Shown piece after piece: positions 12,081 to 22,317 of a stretch of 64,000 nt of DNA. Each line of letters begins with the position of its first letter. Position 1 is the stretch's first letter. Under the pieces are notes generated by a model that had not been told where the DNA came from, did not search any database, and saw only the letters and a list, made by a program, of their open reading frames with translations. Source of the stretch: Isochrysis galbana (lineage: Eukaryota; Haptophyta; Isochrysidales; Isochrysidaceae); contig CM030939.1 in assembly GCA_018136815.1 (NCBI GenBank), forward strand, positions 5,148,010 through 5,212,009, read 5' to 3'. Made by a program: the position numbers and the translations under genes.

Positions 12081-14123
12081 GGGCGGTCAAACAGGGGCTT
12101 TTTAACTACTAGTAAGGGTTGGGCTGCATTTTTTGACCGTGGCGCGATGCCCAATAAAAAACCTCCCGGGGGGGCTACCTGACGCTACGAAAATCTTCGC
12201 CAAGAAATGGTGCGATTCGCCCCCCCCTCTCTCCCCCTCCGTCACGCGCACTCACGCTCTACCCGTAAAGAATGGGCGGTCGCGCCCGCGGGGGGATCGG
12301 TTCCTTTATATCTAAGCTACATTCGGCATTTGATTCCCGCCCGATGCAGCGCCGTGTCGGGCTGCCGACAGTCCGACCACCCCCTGACCCTTTGGCGGCT
12401 CCAGTCAATTTGGTGTCTGGCGGGGCCCCCCATCCAGGTGGATCATCGAAATCAAGCATGCACCGCGCCCGGACTCAGTTCGAAGTTGGGCTCTCTGGGC
12501 CTCCCTAGGCGACGTCAGACGTCAACGTTCAAAGGGCGCCACGGATGGCTGACTGCGACGAGGATTCAGCGCGCGGCCTGCCCGATTGGCGTGACTGTGT
12601 GGGTGGCCCCTGTGTATTTGGTGTCTGGCGGGGCCCCCAAGCCAGGTGGATCATCGAAATCGGGCACGCAGCGCGTCCGGACTCAGTTCGAAGTTGGGCT
12701 CTCCGGGCCTCACTCGGAGACGTTGAACGTGCAATGGGCTCAGCGGATGGCTGATTTCGACGAGGTTTCGGCGCGCGTCTCGCCCGATTGGCGTGACTGT
12801 GTGGGTAGCCCCTGTGTATTTGGTGTCTGGCGGGCCCCCCCATCCAGGTGGATCGTCGAAATCGCGCACGCAGCGCGCCCGGAATCAGTTCGAAGTTGGG
12901 CTCTCCGGGCCTCACTCGGCGACGGCTCAACGTCCAATGGGCTCAGCGGATGGCTGATTTCGACTAGGTTTCGGCGCGCGTCCCGCCCGATTGGCGTGAC
13001 TGTGTGGGTGGGCCCTGTGTATTTGGTGTCTGGCGGGGCCCCCCATCCAGGTGGATCATCGAAATCAAGCATGCACCGCGCCCGGACTCAGTTCGAAGTT
13101 GGGCTCTCTGGGCCTCCCTAGGCGACGTCAGACGTCAACGTTCAAAGGGCGCCACGGATGGCTGATTGCGACGAGGATTCAGCGCGCGGCCTGCTCGATT
13201 GGCGTGACTGTGTGGGTGGCCCCTGTGTATTTGGTGTCTGGCGGGGCCCCCCATCCAGGTGGATCATCGAAATCGGGCACGCAGCGCGCCCGGACTCAGT
13301 TCGAAGTTGGGCTCTCCGGGCCTCACTCGGAGACGTTGAACGTGCAATGGGCTCAGCGGATGGCTGATTTCGACGAGGTTTCGGCGCGCGTCCCGCCCGA
13401 TTGGCGTGACTGTGTGGGTGGCCGCAGTGTATTTGGTGTCTGGCGGGGCCCCCCATCCAGGTGGATCGTCGAAATCGCGCACGCAGCGCGCCCGGAATCA
13501 GTTCGAAGTTGGGCTCTCCGGGCCTCACTCGGCGACGGCTCAACGTCCAATGGGCTCAGCGGGTGGCTGATTTCGACGAGGTTTCGGCGCGCGTCCCGCC
13601 CGATTGGCGTGACTGTGTGGGTGGCCCCAGTCTATTTGGTGTCTGGCGGGGCCCCCCATCCAGGTGGATCGTCGAAAACGGGCATGCACCGCGCCCGGTC
13701 TCGATTTGAAGTTGGGCTCTCCAGGCCTCACTCGGAGACGTTGGACGCTCAGCGGGTGGCTGATTTCGACGAGGTTTTGGCGTGCGGCCTGCCCGATTGG
13801 CGTGACTGTGCGGGTGGCCCCAGTATATTTGGTGTTTGGCGGGGCCCCCCATCTTGATGGATCGTCGAAAACGGGCATGCACCGCGCCCGGTCTCGATTT
13901 GAAGTTGAGCTCTTTAAGCCCTTTCCGACTTTAGCGTCTTTCGTCAATATTTGCTTACGTTTTGTTGTGGGGGCCCAAGGGGGAGGTCTGGGTCCCAATG
14001 GGGCCCGGATATGTGTTTGTTGGGTGTATTGGGAACTTTCTACCGAAAAAAATTCTGAAATTTCCTTAACCGTGAGATGGTCATTTTTTCACCCCGAATA
14101 AAAAAAACCCTGTTTGACCGCCC
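12081..14123. mobile_element. Non-autonomous TIR transposon with TA target duplication
   Basis: The ends are perfect 16-base inverted repeats: GGGCGGTCAAACAGGG at 12081-12096 and its complement at 14108-14123. TA flanks both sides (12079-12080 and 14124-14125), the target duplication expected of Tc1/mariner-type and some related elements. The 2,043-base interior carries no transposase and is mostly a 204-base satellite. Removing the element together with one TA rejoins the hAT reading frame exactly. A second left end of the same family lies at 23564. The superfamily is inferred from TA and the TIRs only. Confidence 0.88.
12400..13910. repeat. Satellite of about 204 bases, higher-order period 613, inside the TIR element
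   Basis: The marker TTTGGTGTCTGGCGGG occurs near 12409, 12617, 12819, 13022, 13230, 13432 and 13635, with a variant near 13828. Successive spacings are about 208, 202, 203, 208, 202, 203 and 193 bases. The exact three-step cycle gives a 613-base higher-order unit: monomers three apart resemble each other more than neighbours do. Each monomer includes GATTGGCGTGACTGTG and GAAGTTGGGCTCTC. Long open frames in all phases here are a by-product of the repeat and are not genes. A degenerate relative of one monomer segment lies at about 20520-20580. Confidence 0.9.
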
Positions 14124-14612
14124 TACCATTACCCATGGCTCACGTCGACATGCTGCGGGACGCACGTCTTGAGCTTGCAGCTCAAAGATTTCGCAAAGCT
14201 ACCCGAAGTTGCAAACATTATTGCGAAGGTGAGTACAGTCTTGTCGCTCTTTTGGGGCAGAACGAGGTGGCCACGCACAAAGTTTCGCGAGGTTATAGAG
14301 GCTAACCATGGGAAGAATTTTGGGTTGTACCGCGCAAAGGCGACAAGATTTGCTGGCAAGTTTCGTGAGATCGTCCTCCCGCCTTTCTCTGTTGAGGAGG
14401 TGGTCCAGCCCGTCATTGGCCACCCCCTAACTTCCGCCGCGCCTCTCACCGCTTCCCTTCCGTCCCTTCTGTTCCCATCTGAGGCAGTGGTAACCTCGGA
14501 TCCATCATATTAGCTTATAGGTGCTTGAGAGCTCATATCAGATCTAATACAAGTGTTAGTTAGTGGTCCAACGCATGTGAGCTAACGCACTAACGCACCA
14601 ACACTGGAAGGC

Positions 14613-15119
14613 TCATCGGGCGTGTGCGTGCCTCTCACCCCCCTTCGCCCGCTTGCCCATGTCCGGACGCAAGCACGCCTTCCCGCGTGGGCGCGCTCGT
14701 ACCTTGAGCCACCTCTTCAGAGAACTCAGCACCGACGTGTACGGGCTAGGGAATACGTCTCCAAACTCCCTGAAGTTCGAAGTTCTCGTCCAGCAAAGTG
14801 AGGGAGTGAGGGTGAGGATGCCGTCCGTCTTGTTGGTCCAAGCGTGTGCCTGCGTGTGCTTGTCCCCGTCCTTTGAGTTCCCGTCCTTTTGAAGGTCTTG
14901 AAGGCCTTTGGGCCGCAGTCGTCGATCACCTGCTTGAGCAGCGCGATCTTGCGCGGCTCTGTCCAGTCCATGCGCCACTTCTTGCTCGCGTCGTCCGCAT
15001 CGGCCTGCGTTCGTGGGGTGTGGGCGAGAGGCGAGAGTGATGGAGTAGGTCAGGTTGGTGCAGGTGCAGGCGAACGGACTCGCGCGGCACACCCGCGGCC
15101 TGTGCTTGGCCTGACCCAC
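14613..15119 (-). CDS. Unrecognised minus-strand coding segment, possibly DNA-binding (weak)
   Basis: Two overlapping minus-strand frames suggest an exon or a decayed gene. One (14726-14971) holds WTEPRKIALLKQVIDDCGPK, reminiscent of the first helix of Myb/SANT-like transposon or trihelix domains. The other continues with FREFGDVFPSPYTSVLSSLK and RWLKVRAR. No single frame or splice model joins them convincingly. It may be a transposon fragment near the broken hAT element. Everything beyond the presence of the frames is inference. Confidence 0.25.
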   Translation of the reverse strand: MGQAKHRPRVCRASPFACTCTNLTYSITLASRPHPTNAGRCGRREQEVAHGLDRAAQDRAAQAGDRRLRPKGLQDLQKDGNSKDGDKHTQAHAWTNKTDGILTLTPSLCWTRTSNFREFGDVFPSPYTSVLSSLKRWLKVRARPRGKACLRPDMGKRAKGGERHAHAR

Positions 15120-15299
15120 ATCCCTTGGCGCCCACGGGCCGCAAGCGCACCGCCATCGCTCGCGAGGGAGAAAGAAAAACCAGTAGGAAAACCCGCCAGA
15201 GTTCTCCTACGAGCCCAGTGGGCGTAGGCCAAAAAACCTGTTTTCACCAATGTTTCACCTCGCCGTTCGACGTCACACTCGGAGTGAAACCCGAGTGAA

Positions 15300-16206
15300 A
15301 CACTCTCAAAACCCCCCGAATACAAACACTCTATACTCCATCAAGTTTCTACAATGTAGTACATTCTACCAGCTACATGAACATGAGGGCGGAGAGGGCG
15401 AGGAGGCGGAGTTGCGAGTTACGGGACCCGGCGGGACGCTCTGCATGGCGCCGTGGGCCCCTACATTCCTACATTTCGTCACCGTTCCTTTGTTTCTTCT
15501 CCGCTCGCGCTTGCCTCTTCGGACACCCCGAATTCCGAATTATGGAGCGCCGCGATGTTCTCCTACTCCCGTGTGCCCGTGTGCCGCCGTGTGTGAGCGT
15601 AGGATGCCGATCTCAAGTCTACAATAGAACATCCCTCGGCTCCTGTCCCAGCGTCCCAGCGCCCCAGCGTCCCTGACGCGTCGTTTCGAGACGGGAGCGA
15701 GCGGGCGGGTGGGGGGGAGGCGCGGGGGGGGCGCGGGGGGGCGCGGGGGGGGAGGCGGCGGGGGCGGGAGGACGTGAGAAAGAAGAAGGACGAGGAGATG
15801 GGCGCGCGGGGGGGAGGAGGGGGGCGGGGGCGTGCGCGGGGGTGGGGGGGTGGAGGGGGAGCGGGGGGGTTGGGGATGAGGAACTCGGGAGGGAAAGGGG
15901 AAAAGGGGGGGGGGGGGGGGAGCGCGGAGAGCGGGCGGGGGCGGGGGGGTGCGCGGGGGGGGGGGGGGGGGGAAGGTGGGGGGGGGGGGGAGGGAGGGAG
16001 AGGGAGGGGGGGAGGGGGGAGAGAAGAGAGAGAGAGGGAGAGGGAAGAGAGGGGGAGAAGAGAGAGAGAGAAAGATGAGCGGGGGGGGGGGGGGAGGGGC
16101 GGCGCGCGGGGGGGCGGGCGCGGGCGCGCGCGCGGGCGAGAGCGGCAGAAGAGAGAGGGCGGAGGGGGGGAGGCGGGGGGCCGACCACCCCGCGCGGCAC
16201 GCCAAT
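15300..16206. repeat. G-rich low-complexity tract upstream of the kinase gene
   Basis: Bases 15690-16180 are almost entirely G with scattered A and C, including uninterrupted runs of ten or more G. The G-runs are on the plus (sense) strand just before the kinase ATG at 16207. Quadruplex formation is plausible. The very long minus-strand frame through here (Pro-rich) is a composition artefact. Bases 15300-15690 show no gene. Confidence 0.75.
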
Positions 16207-19164
16207 ATGGCCGAGGACATCGACGCGATCCGCACAGAGTTGTTCGGTCTCAACACCGAGCAGGCGGCCGCCATCATCACCAAATGGCTCGAGGCGCGTG
16301 GCATGTCGCGCACACTCGCCAGCTTTGCAGATGAGGTGAGGAAGACCCCCGACCATTCCCCCGAGCAGAATCCTGCAAGGGCTGTGGGGCGGTGAGGAGA
16401 AGGGGGGGGGGAGGGCAAGTGGGGCCGGTGCATACGCGCAATTTCGGGCGCAATCTCCGGAGCTTCCCGTCGCCCCTCGCTCAATGAGATCCGAACCTGC
16501 AAAAGAGGCATGCTGATTACGGCAGTGGTGCTTAGTTCTTGCTGATTATCCCACTTCCCCTTCCCCCTTTGCGTGTTTGCGCCACCGGCAGGTGGCCAGC
16601 TTAGCTGCACTCGAGCCCCAAGAAGCAAAGGGCGCGAGCAGCGTTGCCGGGCCCATGTCAGCCACCGCCGTGCACAGTCCTGCCGTTGCTCCGGCAGCAG
16701 AAGCTCTGCCAGTGCCGGGGACAAGTTCGCGTCCGGGGAAGCTGTACGACACAGAAGCTCTGTCGGCTCAACAGGTTCCTGAGTTGCTGTTGACCAAGCC
16801 GGACCCCATCTTCCATGGCGAGCGCGATGAGCGAAAACGTGAGTCATCGCAGCTCCACGACTTCGCAATGCAGGTGCGTTGGCTAAGGCCAGCCTTGTCG
16901 GCATCCTAAGTCTTGGAGGATTTGCAGGCACTGCGGGCCTCTGGCATGGCGAGAGTGTCTCCATCGATGCCCGCGCTTGCTGCAAAGGGTTGCTGCAAAG
17001 GGCGTGTGAGCCTAACCAAGCAATCCCATTGTGCGCGCGTGCAAGAGCACCCGGGGTACGCGCGTGCAGATCTGGAAGGGGAGTCTTATTGTTTGGCATG
17101 GTGTGACGCTGAGTCGGCATTTCTGGCCGACAGAGGGGACGCTTGGGCACACATCGCTCGGCTTGCCTTCTCATTCGTCACAACCTGCTGAGCCAACCGC
17201 TTAAACTTATCAGGTTCACTATGACCGATTCACCTCTGGCCTCGAATCCGAGACGCACTTCCGTGTCGAGGAGAAGCAGGTAGCTGTGCCCCAGTTCTTC
17301 CCTGCCTTGATGCCGGTTCGCTTGTGGGTGGCTGTGAGTTGAGTGCCCTTGCTACTGTTTCCCTGCCCTTGAGGAGCACTCAAGATCATGTTAGCACTGA
17401 TCGACCAGTCTGGAGAAGTGCCTCTCCTACTCCCTCCCACTTGCCCCGCGCTCCTACCACACTCAACAGGTGATTGCTGGACGGTATGTGGTGATCCAGT
17501 ACCTCGGGAGTGGCACCTTTTGCCACACGGTCCAGTGTGAGGATCTACGTGGCATGGGGCGTCACCGCTTTGTGTGCGTCAAGATCTCGAAGAACACCAA
17601 GGATATCTTCGATCAGAATCTATGGGAAGTCAAGCTGTTGAAACTCCTCTCGAGTCAGATGTCGGCAGAGGAAGCGGCCAGGTAAATCATGACGGGTTCG
17701 GGTGCCCCTTCTCCTGGCCCTTGGGTGCCGGAAGTGTGCACAGTCTTCCGCATGCATCCTCAACCATCCAAATGGGCTCCTCCTACCGGCAGGCTGCCAT
17801 TGCTTCTCAACGTCTTCTACTTTCGCGAGACTCTTTTCATTGTATATGAATTGTTGCGCGATAACCTGTACCACATTTATAAGTACATCGAGGAGTGCAA
17901 GCTCCCAAGGTGAAGCCGAGCTTATAATAAATGCTCATCTTTTGGTGTTGTGCTCGGGCGAACCTCCTGTGAACTGGCGACCCGACTCGAGCGACATGGG
18001 TCTCCTTCGTGGAACCGGAACTGCATCTTTTTGATACCCCCTGTCACTTGCACCTGCTTCACCTTATGGAAACATCACAGGTACTTCACTGTGGAGCGAC
18101 TCCGCCACGTCGCAAAGCAATGCCTGTTAACCTTGGAGTGTTTGCACAAGCGCGATGTCATCCATTGCGACCTAAAACCGGAGAACATTCTCATATCAAG
18201 CCTTACCGCGTGCAAGATCAAGGTTATCGACTACGGAAATGCATACCTCCATCACGATCAAAGATGCTCGTACGTGTCATACCCAAGCATCCCAGATTGA
18301 TGACTTTGCACTCGCCTCGAGGCGTCGCAACCAGGGTCGTGCACACGGCGCCATCCCTTGTCCCGCCTCAACCCCTCCTCCGCCCTCGCCCTTGCTGCCA
18401 CCAGCTATGTACAAAGCCGCGCGTATCGTGCTCCCGAGGTGGTCCTTGGTCTTGCTTACGACACCAAAGTTGATCTCTGGTCGCTCGGCTGCATCTTGAT
18501 GGAACTGTTCACGGGAAAACTGCTTTTTGATAACCGTTCTGTGCAAGCACTTCTGGCCTCGCACATTGCTGTGCTCGGTGCATTTCCGAAGAGGCTGCTC
18601 CGAGATGGGTCCCTCACAGATCACTATTTCACTGACCAGTGAGCGCGCACCTCCCATGCCATGTGGGCTTACAGCGTCGTTCTTTCCCGACACGTGAACG
18701 GTGCACGGGGAGATGCCGCATTCCTAGTCGCTCGAACCGATCGAGCCTTCACCCGCCCTGGCTTCTGCTCAATGATGACAACCCCCCCCCCCCCCCCCAG
18801 CTCCGAGGCGGGGCAGTTGAAGAATGGCCTCGTGGGCAAGCAAGAGGGCCGCCTCTGGCGATTTAGACCTCGCAAAACCTCCATTGCGCAAATTCTGGCA
18901 AACAACGGCTGTGATGATCGCGAGCTCATATCTTTCATCGAGGCGCTTGTGAGCCCCGACCCAGAGACTCGGCCGAGCGCCGCTGAAGCGCTTGCCCACC
19001 CTTTCATTGCCTCATGCCCCGTTGAGTGCGCGCCGTATCAGCTCACTGAGGATGACACCAAGGGCGAGGCAGGGTTGCGCCTTCTCATGAAGTACGCCTC
19101 GTTGAATGACGCGCGTGTGCAAGATGGCCGCTCCAAAAACGCCGCTCCAAAAACGCCGCTGTAG
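16207..19164 (+). CDS. DYRK-family protein kinase, plant/algal (DYRKP) type, eight exons
   Basis: Proposed exons: 16207-16335, 16592-16873, 17214-17279, 17470-17681, 17793-17909, 18081-18269, 18405-18638, 18801-19164; 530 residues, all introns GT-AG. The kinase domain starts with VIAGRYVVIQYLGSGTF, the wording typical of plant DYRKP proteins. It has the VAIK-type Lys in VCVKISKN, hinge YELLRDNLY, catalytic loop HCDLKPEN (Cys for the usual Arg, as in this group), and DYGNAY where DFGSSC is expected. The activation loop SYVQSRAYRAPEV has the Tyr-x-Gln of DYRKs, which autophosphorylate that second-group Tyr. The N-terminal segment (AIITKWLEARGMSRTLASFA) resembles a LisH-like helix pair. Related algal kinases influence starch and lipid storage; whether this one does is unknown. 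A 14-base tandem duplication at about 19129-19156 appears to cut off a C-terminal extension. Confidence 0.88.
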
Positions 19165-20052
19165 ATGCGCTCATGCAAGAGGAGGCCAACCCGGGGCCAG
19201 CTACTCCCACTGCATTCCGTGAGCAATGCTACATCAATCGTGAGAGGTTGGAGAAGAAGCGAGCACGTAAGAGCGGCACTTCGCGGCTCGCCGGTGGGGA
19301 TATGCCAAATTTGGATCACATGGTCATCTCGAACCCGAGCTCGTCTTGAGATATTGGCGTGTTCTGTCCCGACCACCGCGGACTTGTCGTGCATTTTCTG
19401 ATGAGTCGGACATCTGGTAACGGTGTGAAGAGCGAGGCATGTTTCTCTGGCGTCGCTTTCGAGTGATCCGATGGATGCTGCCGTGGACGGGGCGATAGAT
19501 TGGTCACTTCCAGGCCCAAAATGGATAGCTCGCCTCCTCCAAAATTAGTCCATCCTGATTGATGCGGGCATCCAACAGGGCGCAGCAATTGACCTATGCC
19601 AGCAGCGATCATGTGCCACAGAGGCGCCATGGGATGCATTCCGTATAAGTTATGTATGACTTGAGCTGATTGTGTACTGCATCATCGAGCTGCCGCGTTA
19701 GGCTCGCCGTCACGACTCCGGCCCGGTGCGTTTGAAGCCGGCCGGCCCCGTCGCGGTTTTCACGGAGATCTACGCAATGCCCTTCCTTCACTTAGTCTCG
19801 TGTAACAATGCACGCGAGCCGCAAAAGTTGGTTGTCGCATCGAGTCACCTGTCATGCCTTCAATATCTCCTATGATCATGCGGTAAATGTTCCGTGTTCA
19901 AGATTCGCCCCACAAAGGGAGACGGGCGGCTCCTGCACAAGGTTTTTGGTGCCGCTTGGGGGAATCAATCTATTCATGTTTCTGTGCCCGAGTTCCTGTC
20001 GTCTGGATTGCGGAAGAGTCATCATAAGCCCTTGGTGGATATGTCGGCACCG
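19165..20052. other. Kinase 3' region and intergenic DNA before an assembly gap
   Basis: Bases 19161-19348 stay open in the frame that would follow the kinase if one 14-base copy were absent, ending at a TGA at about 19346-19348. Beyond that, to the gap, I see no supported gene. Short frames at 19808-20052 have no recognisable content. Confidence 0.45.
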
Positions 20053-20152
20053 NNNNNNNNNNNNNNNNNNNNNNNNNNNNNNNNNNNNNNNNNNNNNNNN
20101 NNNNNNNNNNNNNNNNNNNNNNNNNNNNNNNNNNNNNNNNNNNNNNNNNNNN
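20053..20152. other. Assembly gap (100 N)
   Basis: Exactly 100 undetermined bases, the usual placeholder for a gap of unknown length. The sequences on the two sides share no recognised gene. Confidence 0.99.
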
Positions 20153-20185
20153 TTTAAGGTTTATGATCTCTGGCAGACGGCTGAG

Positions 20186-20600
20186 GCTCGTTGGTCGTAG
20201 ATCGTAGATCGTAGATCGTAGATCGTAGAGGTAGAGGTAGAGGACACAACCTAGACGCTAGACGACCGTTACGTTCGTGAGCTCGCAGACCGGATGCTGC
20301 TGTGGTCGTACAAGAACGGGAGGCGACGACGGCTTGCACCTGCCCCTCCAATGCCGAAGTGGTGCGAGAATTGGGACGACGGCGGCTAGCAGCTGCCCAC
20401 TGCCCACCCCCCTGCTTAGGAGCGGACGTCTTCGACGGCTCCCATCGTCTACTGCCACCAAGCGTCGCTGGGTGGGCGGCGGTTCCTGGCTATATCATGT
20501 GTGGCGCGAGCCGGGCACTGGGCTGATCACCAAGAACGGGCTCGCATCGCGCCCGGCGTCGTTTTGAATTTGGGCTCTCCGAGATGGTGAATTTAGGCCT
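20186..20600. repeat. Short tandem repeat (ATCGTAG)n and a degenerate satellite fragment
   Basis: Bases 20193-20228 are five units of TAGATCG, followed by GAGGTA units. At about 20520-20580 the segment AACGGGC ... CGCGCCCGG ... TTGGGCTCTCC resembles one part of the 204-base satellite in the TIR element at 12081-14123, but diverged and without neighbours. No gene is seen. Confidence 0.6.
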
Positions 20601-20739
20601 CTTTTACCGTTTTTGGCACTTGCACCTGCAGAAAGTACTGAGGGAGTAGGCCTGCACTGGAGTGATCGAGGGTTCCAACACTTCATACCGGAGGGGGGCC
20701 GACGGGGGAGTCGTCGGCGCGCGCGCCCCCCTGGGGCTC

Positions 20740-21060
20740 TTCCCCCTCTCCTCCATCGCCCCCTTCCCCCTCCCCCTCTCCCCCCTCCCCCCCCTTCCCC
20801 CCTCCCCCCCCCCCTCTCTCTTCCCTCTCTCTCTCTCTCTACTTTACTCCTCCTCGCCCGCCCCCCCTCTCGCTCTCCTCTCGCCGCGGCCCCCCCCCTC
20901 CCCGCTGCTTCTCTCACACGGCACGAGCGGGCCCAGCGGCGCCGCAAGGGGTTGGGGAGGGGGGGGAAACCAGCCCTCCTCCGCACTCCCCTCTCCTCTC
21001 CTTCCCTCCCTCCTTCGAGATCGACCAAGCCGGGCTGAGGCCACTACGCAGCCGCCGAGT
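20740..21060 (+). promoter_or_regulatory. Pyrimidine-rich leader of the CNOT2 gene
   Basis: Bases 20740-20900 are almost pure C and T, followed by a mixed GC-rich stretch up to the ATG at 21070. The reading frame of CNOT2 happens to stay open through it, but the low-complexity Pro/Ser/Leu translation argues for an untranslated leader or core promoter. Similar tracts precede several other genes in this window. Confidence 0.45.
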
Positions 21061-21069
21061 CTCGCACCC

Positions 21070-22317
21070 ATGAACCCGCAGAACCTCTTCTTCTCGCAGC
21101 AGCAGCACCACCAGCAGCAGCGGCAGACAGTGCAGGGGGGTCCGCCGCCCGGTGCAGGCCTTGGCATCGCGAGGCAGAACACGCCGCAGGGCTTCGGCGC
21201 GCAGCCGCAGCAATTTAATTTCGGCAATATGCAGGCCGGCTGCTGTGGCGCCCTGCCCTCCTGCGGCCCGCCTTCCGCGCCCTCCTCAAACTACAACCCG
21301 TCTGGCGACCTCCTCGCGATGATGAAGCAGGGTCAGGGGCTGGGGTTACAGCAAAACAAGCTACAGGGCATGGGGATGAGCCCAGGACTGGGGCACCTGC
21401 CTCACGGGCTTGGGCATGGCATGGGGCTCAACATGGGTGGCGCGCCTGAGTTGCCGACCCCTGTCGGCACCACTGGCTTTGACTTGTCAGACTTTCCCTC
21501 GCTGGGTCAGAGACCAGCCGCAGGCTCAGGCTTGCAGCAGTTCCGCGCCCAGCCGCATCCACCCCCAAGCGAATTCGCGATGCAGAGTGAGGACTTCCCT
21601 GCTCTTCCAGGCGCTGCGACCGCTAGCAGCAATGCCTCCTCAACGCAGCAGGAGTCTGGCAGTGACGGGCTTTTCCGTCACAGCAACATCGAATCCAGTG
21701 GGCTCACACCGAATCCGGCTGGCGGAGGTGGCTTGTCGCGCTCTGCAGAGGACTTGAATTCCAGCATTAGAAATCAGGCCGGCTCTCGCTCGGACAATTA
21801 CGGTCTCATGGGCATCTTATCAGCCCTTCGCATTCCTGAGCCCGACCCGAACACGCTAGCATTGGGTACGGACTTGACGTCTTTGGGTCTTAATTTGAAT
21901 TCTTCCGATTGCTTGTATTCAACGTTTGCGTCGCCCTGGGTTGATGCCCCTGTTCAGCGTGAACCTGATTTCACATTGCCGCAGTGCTACTACATGCAGC
22001 CGCCCGCTCTGAAGACGGGGCACTTTTCCAAGTTCCAACTCGAAACCCTTTTCTACATCTTCTACAACATGCCGCGTGACACCCTCCAGGCGTACGCAGC
22101 GACGGAGCTGTACAATCGTGACTGGAGATACCACAAAGACCTTACTCTTTGGTTCACTCGCGCCGCACGACAGGGCACTGACGATGGGCAAAAGGGTCAG
22201 TATATCTACTTCGACATCACTGAGTGGCGTAAGAAGCTCTTCCACGGTGTGGGAGGTGGAGCGGGCCCAGTGGAGGGTGCAGAGGACAACGATGAGATGA
22301 ATTCGCTCGGGGAGTGA
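21070..22317 (+). CDS. CNOT2: CCR4-NOT complex subunit 2 (NOT2 family)
   Basis: An intronless gene for 415 residues. CNOT2 is a scaffold subunit of the CCR4-NOT deadenylase, which shortens mRNA poly(A) tails. The N-terminal half is low-complexity, rich in Gln, Gly, Pro and Met. It contains two short segments, DLSDFPSLG and EDFPALPG, like the conserved 'DFPAL' motifs found before the NOT box in animal and plant CNOT2. The C-terminal NOT box begins near residue 265 (TDLTSLGLNLNSS) and continues through FASPW, CYYMQPPALKTGHFSKF, LFYIFYNMPRDTLQAYAA and LYNRDWRYHKDLTLWFTR to the end. This box binds CNOT3 and CNOT1. I chose the ATG at 21070 because everything upstream is compositionally biased. Lack of introns is unusual next to its neighbours. 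Confidence 0.93.
   Translation: MNPQNLFFSQQQHHQQQRQTVQGGPPPGAGLGIARQNTPQGFGAQPQQFNFGNMQAGCCGALPSCGPPSAPSSNYNPSGDLLAMMKQGQGLGLQQNKLQGMGMSPGLGHLPHGLGHGMGLNMGGAPELPTPVGTTGFDLSDFPSLGQRPAAGSGLQQFRAQPHPPPSEFAMQSEDFPALPGAATASSNASSTQQESGSDGLFRHSNIESSGLTPNPAGGGGLSRSAEDLNSSIRNQAGSRSDNYGLMGILSALRIPEPDPNTLALGTDLTSLGLNLNSSDCLYSTFASPWVDAPVQREPDFTLPQCYYMQPPALKTGHFSKFQLETLFYIFYNMPRDTLQAYAATELYNRDWRYHKDLTLWFTRAARQGTDDGQKGQYIYFDITEWRKKLFHGVGGGAGPVEGAEDNDEMNSLGE

Larger units (their letters stand above)
10903..14513 (+). pseudogene. hAT-family transposase (zinc finger plus DUF659), interrupted and C-terminally truncated
   Basis: The left part (10903-12080) encodes 392 residues. A disordered Ser/Ala/Pro-rich N-terminus is followed by a BED-like zinc finger (C140, C143, H157, C167). 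A DUF659/RNase-H-like core follows with SDGWDNVMKDHLINF and VQVVTDTCSTMKAAWKIL, whose Asp residues are candidates for the first two catalytic acids of hAT enzymes. The frame then meets a TAG made by the insertion of a TIR element (12081-14123). From 14126 the same protein resumes in frame with PWLTSTCCGTHVLSLQLKDF and EANHGKNFGLYRAKATRFA, the expected continuation of DUF659. It stops at 14513 without the Glu-containing region or the C-terminal dimerisation domain, so even without the insertion it is incomplete here. It is dead as a gene unless later exons lie downstream unrecognised. Confidence 0.85.

Noticed and set aside
12207-13857. Long plus- and minus-strand frames of 268-304 residues in the satellite
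   Set aside because: All phases are open because the monomer lacks stops; the peptides simply repeat the 204-base unit.
12400-13910. CRISPR array
   Set aside because: The repeats are about 204 bases with no short repeat/unique spacer alternation, and the context is a eukaryotic transposon.
15540-17174. A 544-residue minus-strand frame
   Set aside because: It runs through the G-rich tract (Pro/Ser/Arg translation) and antisense to kinase exons.
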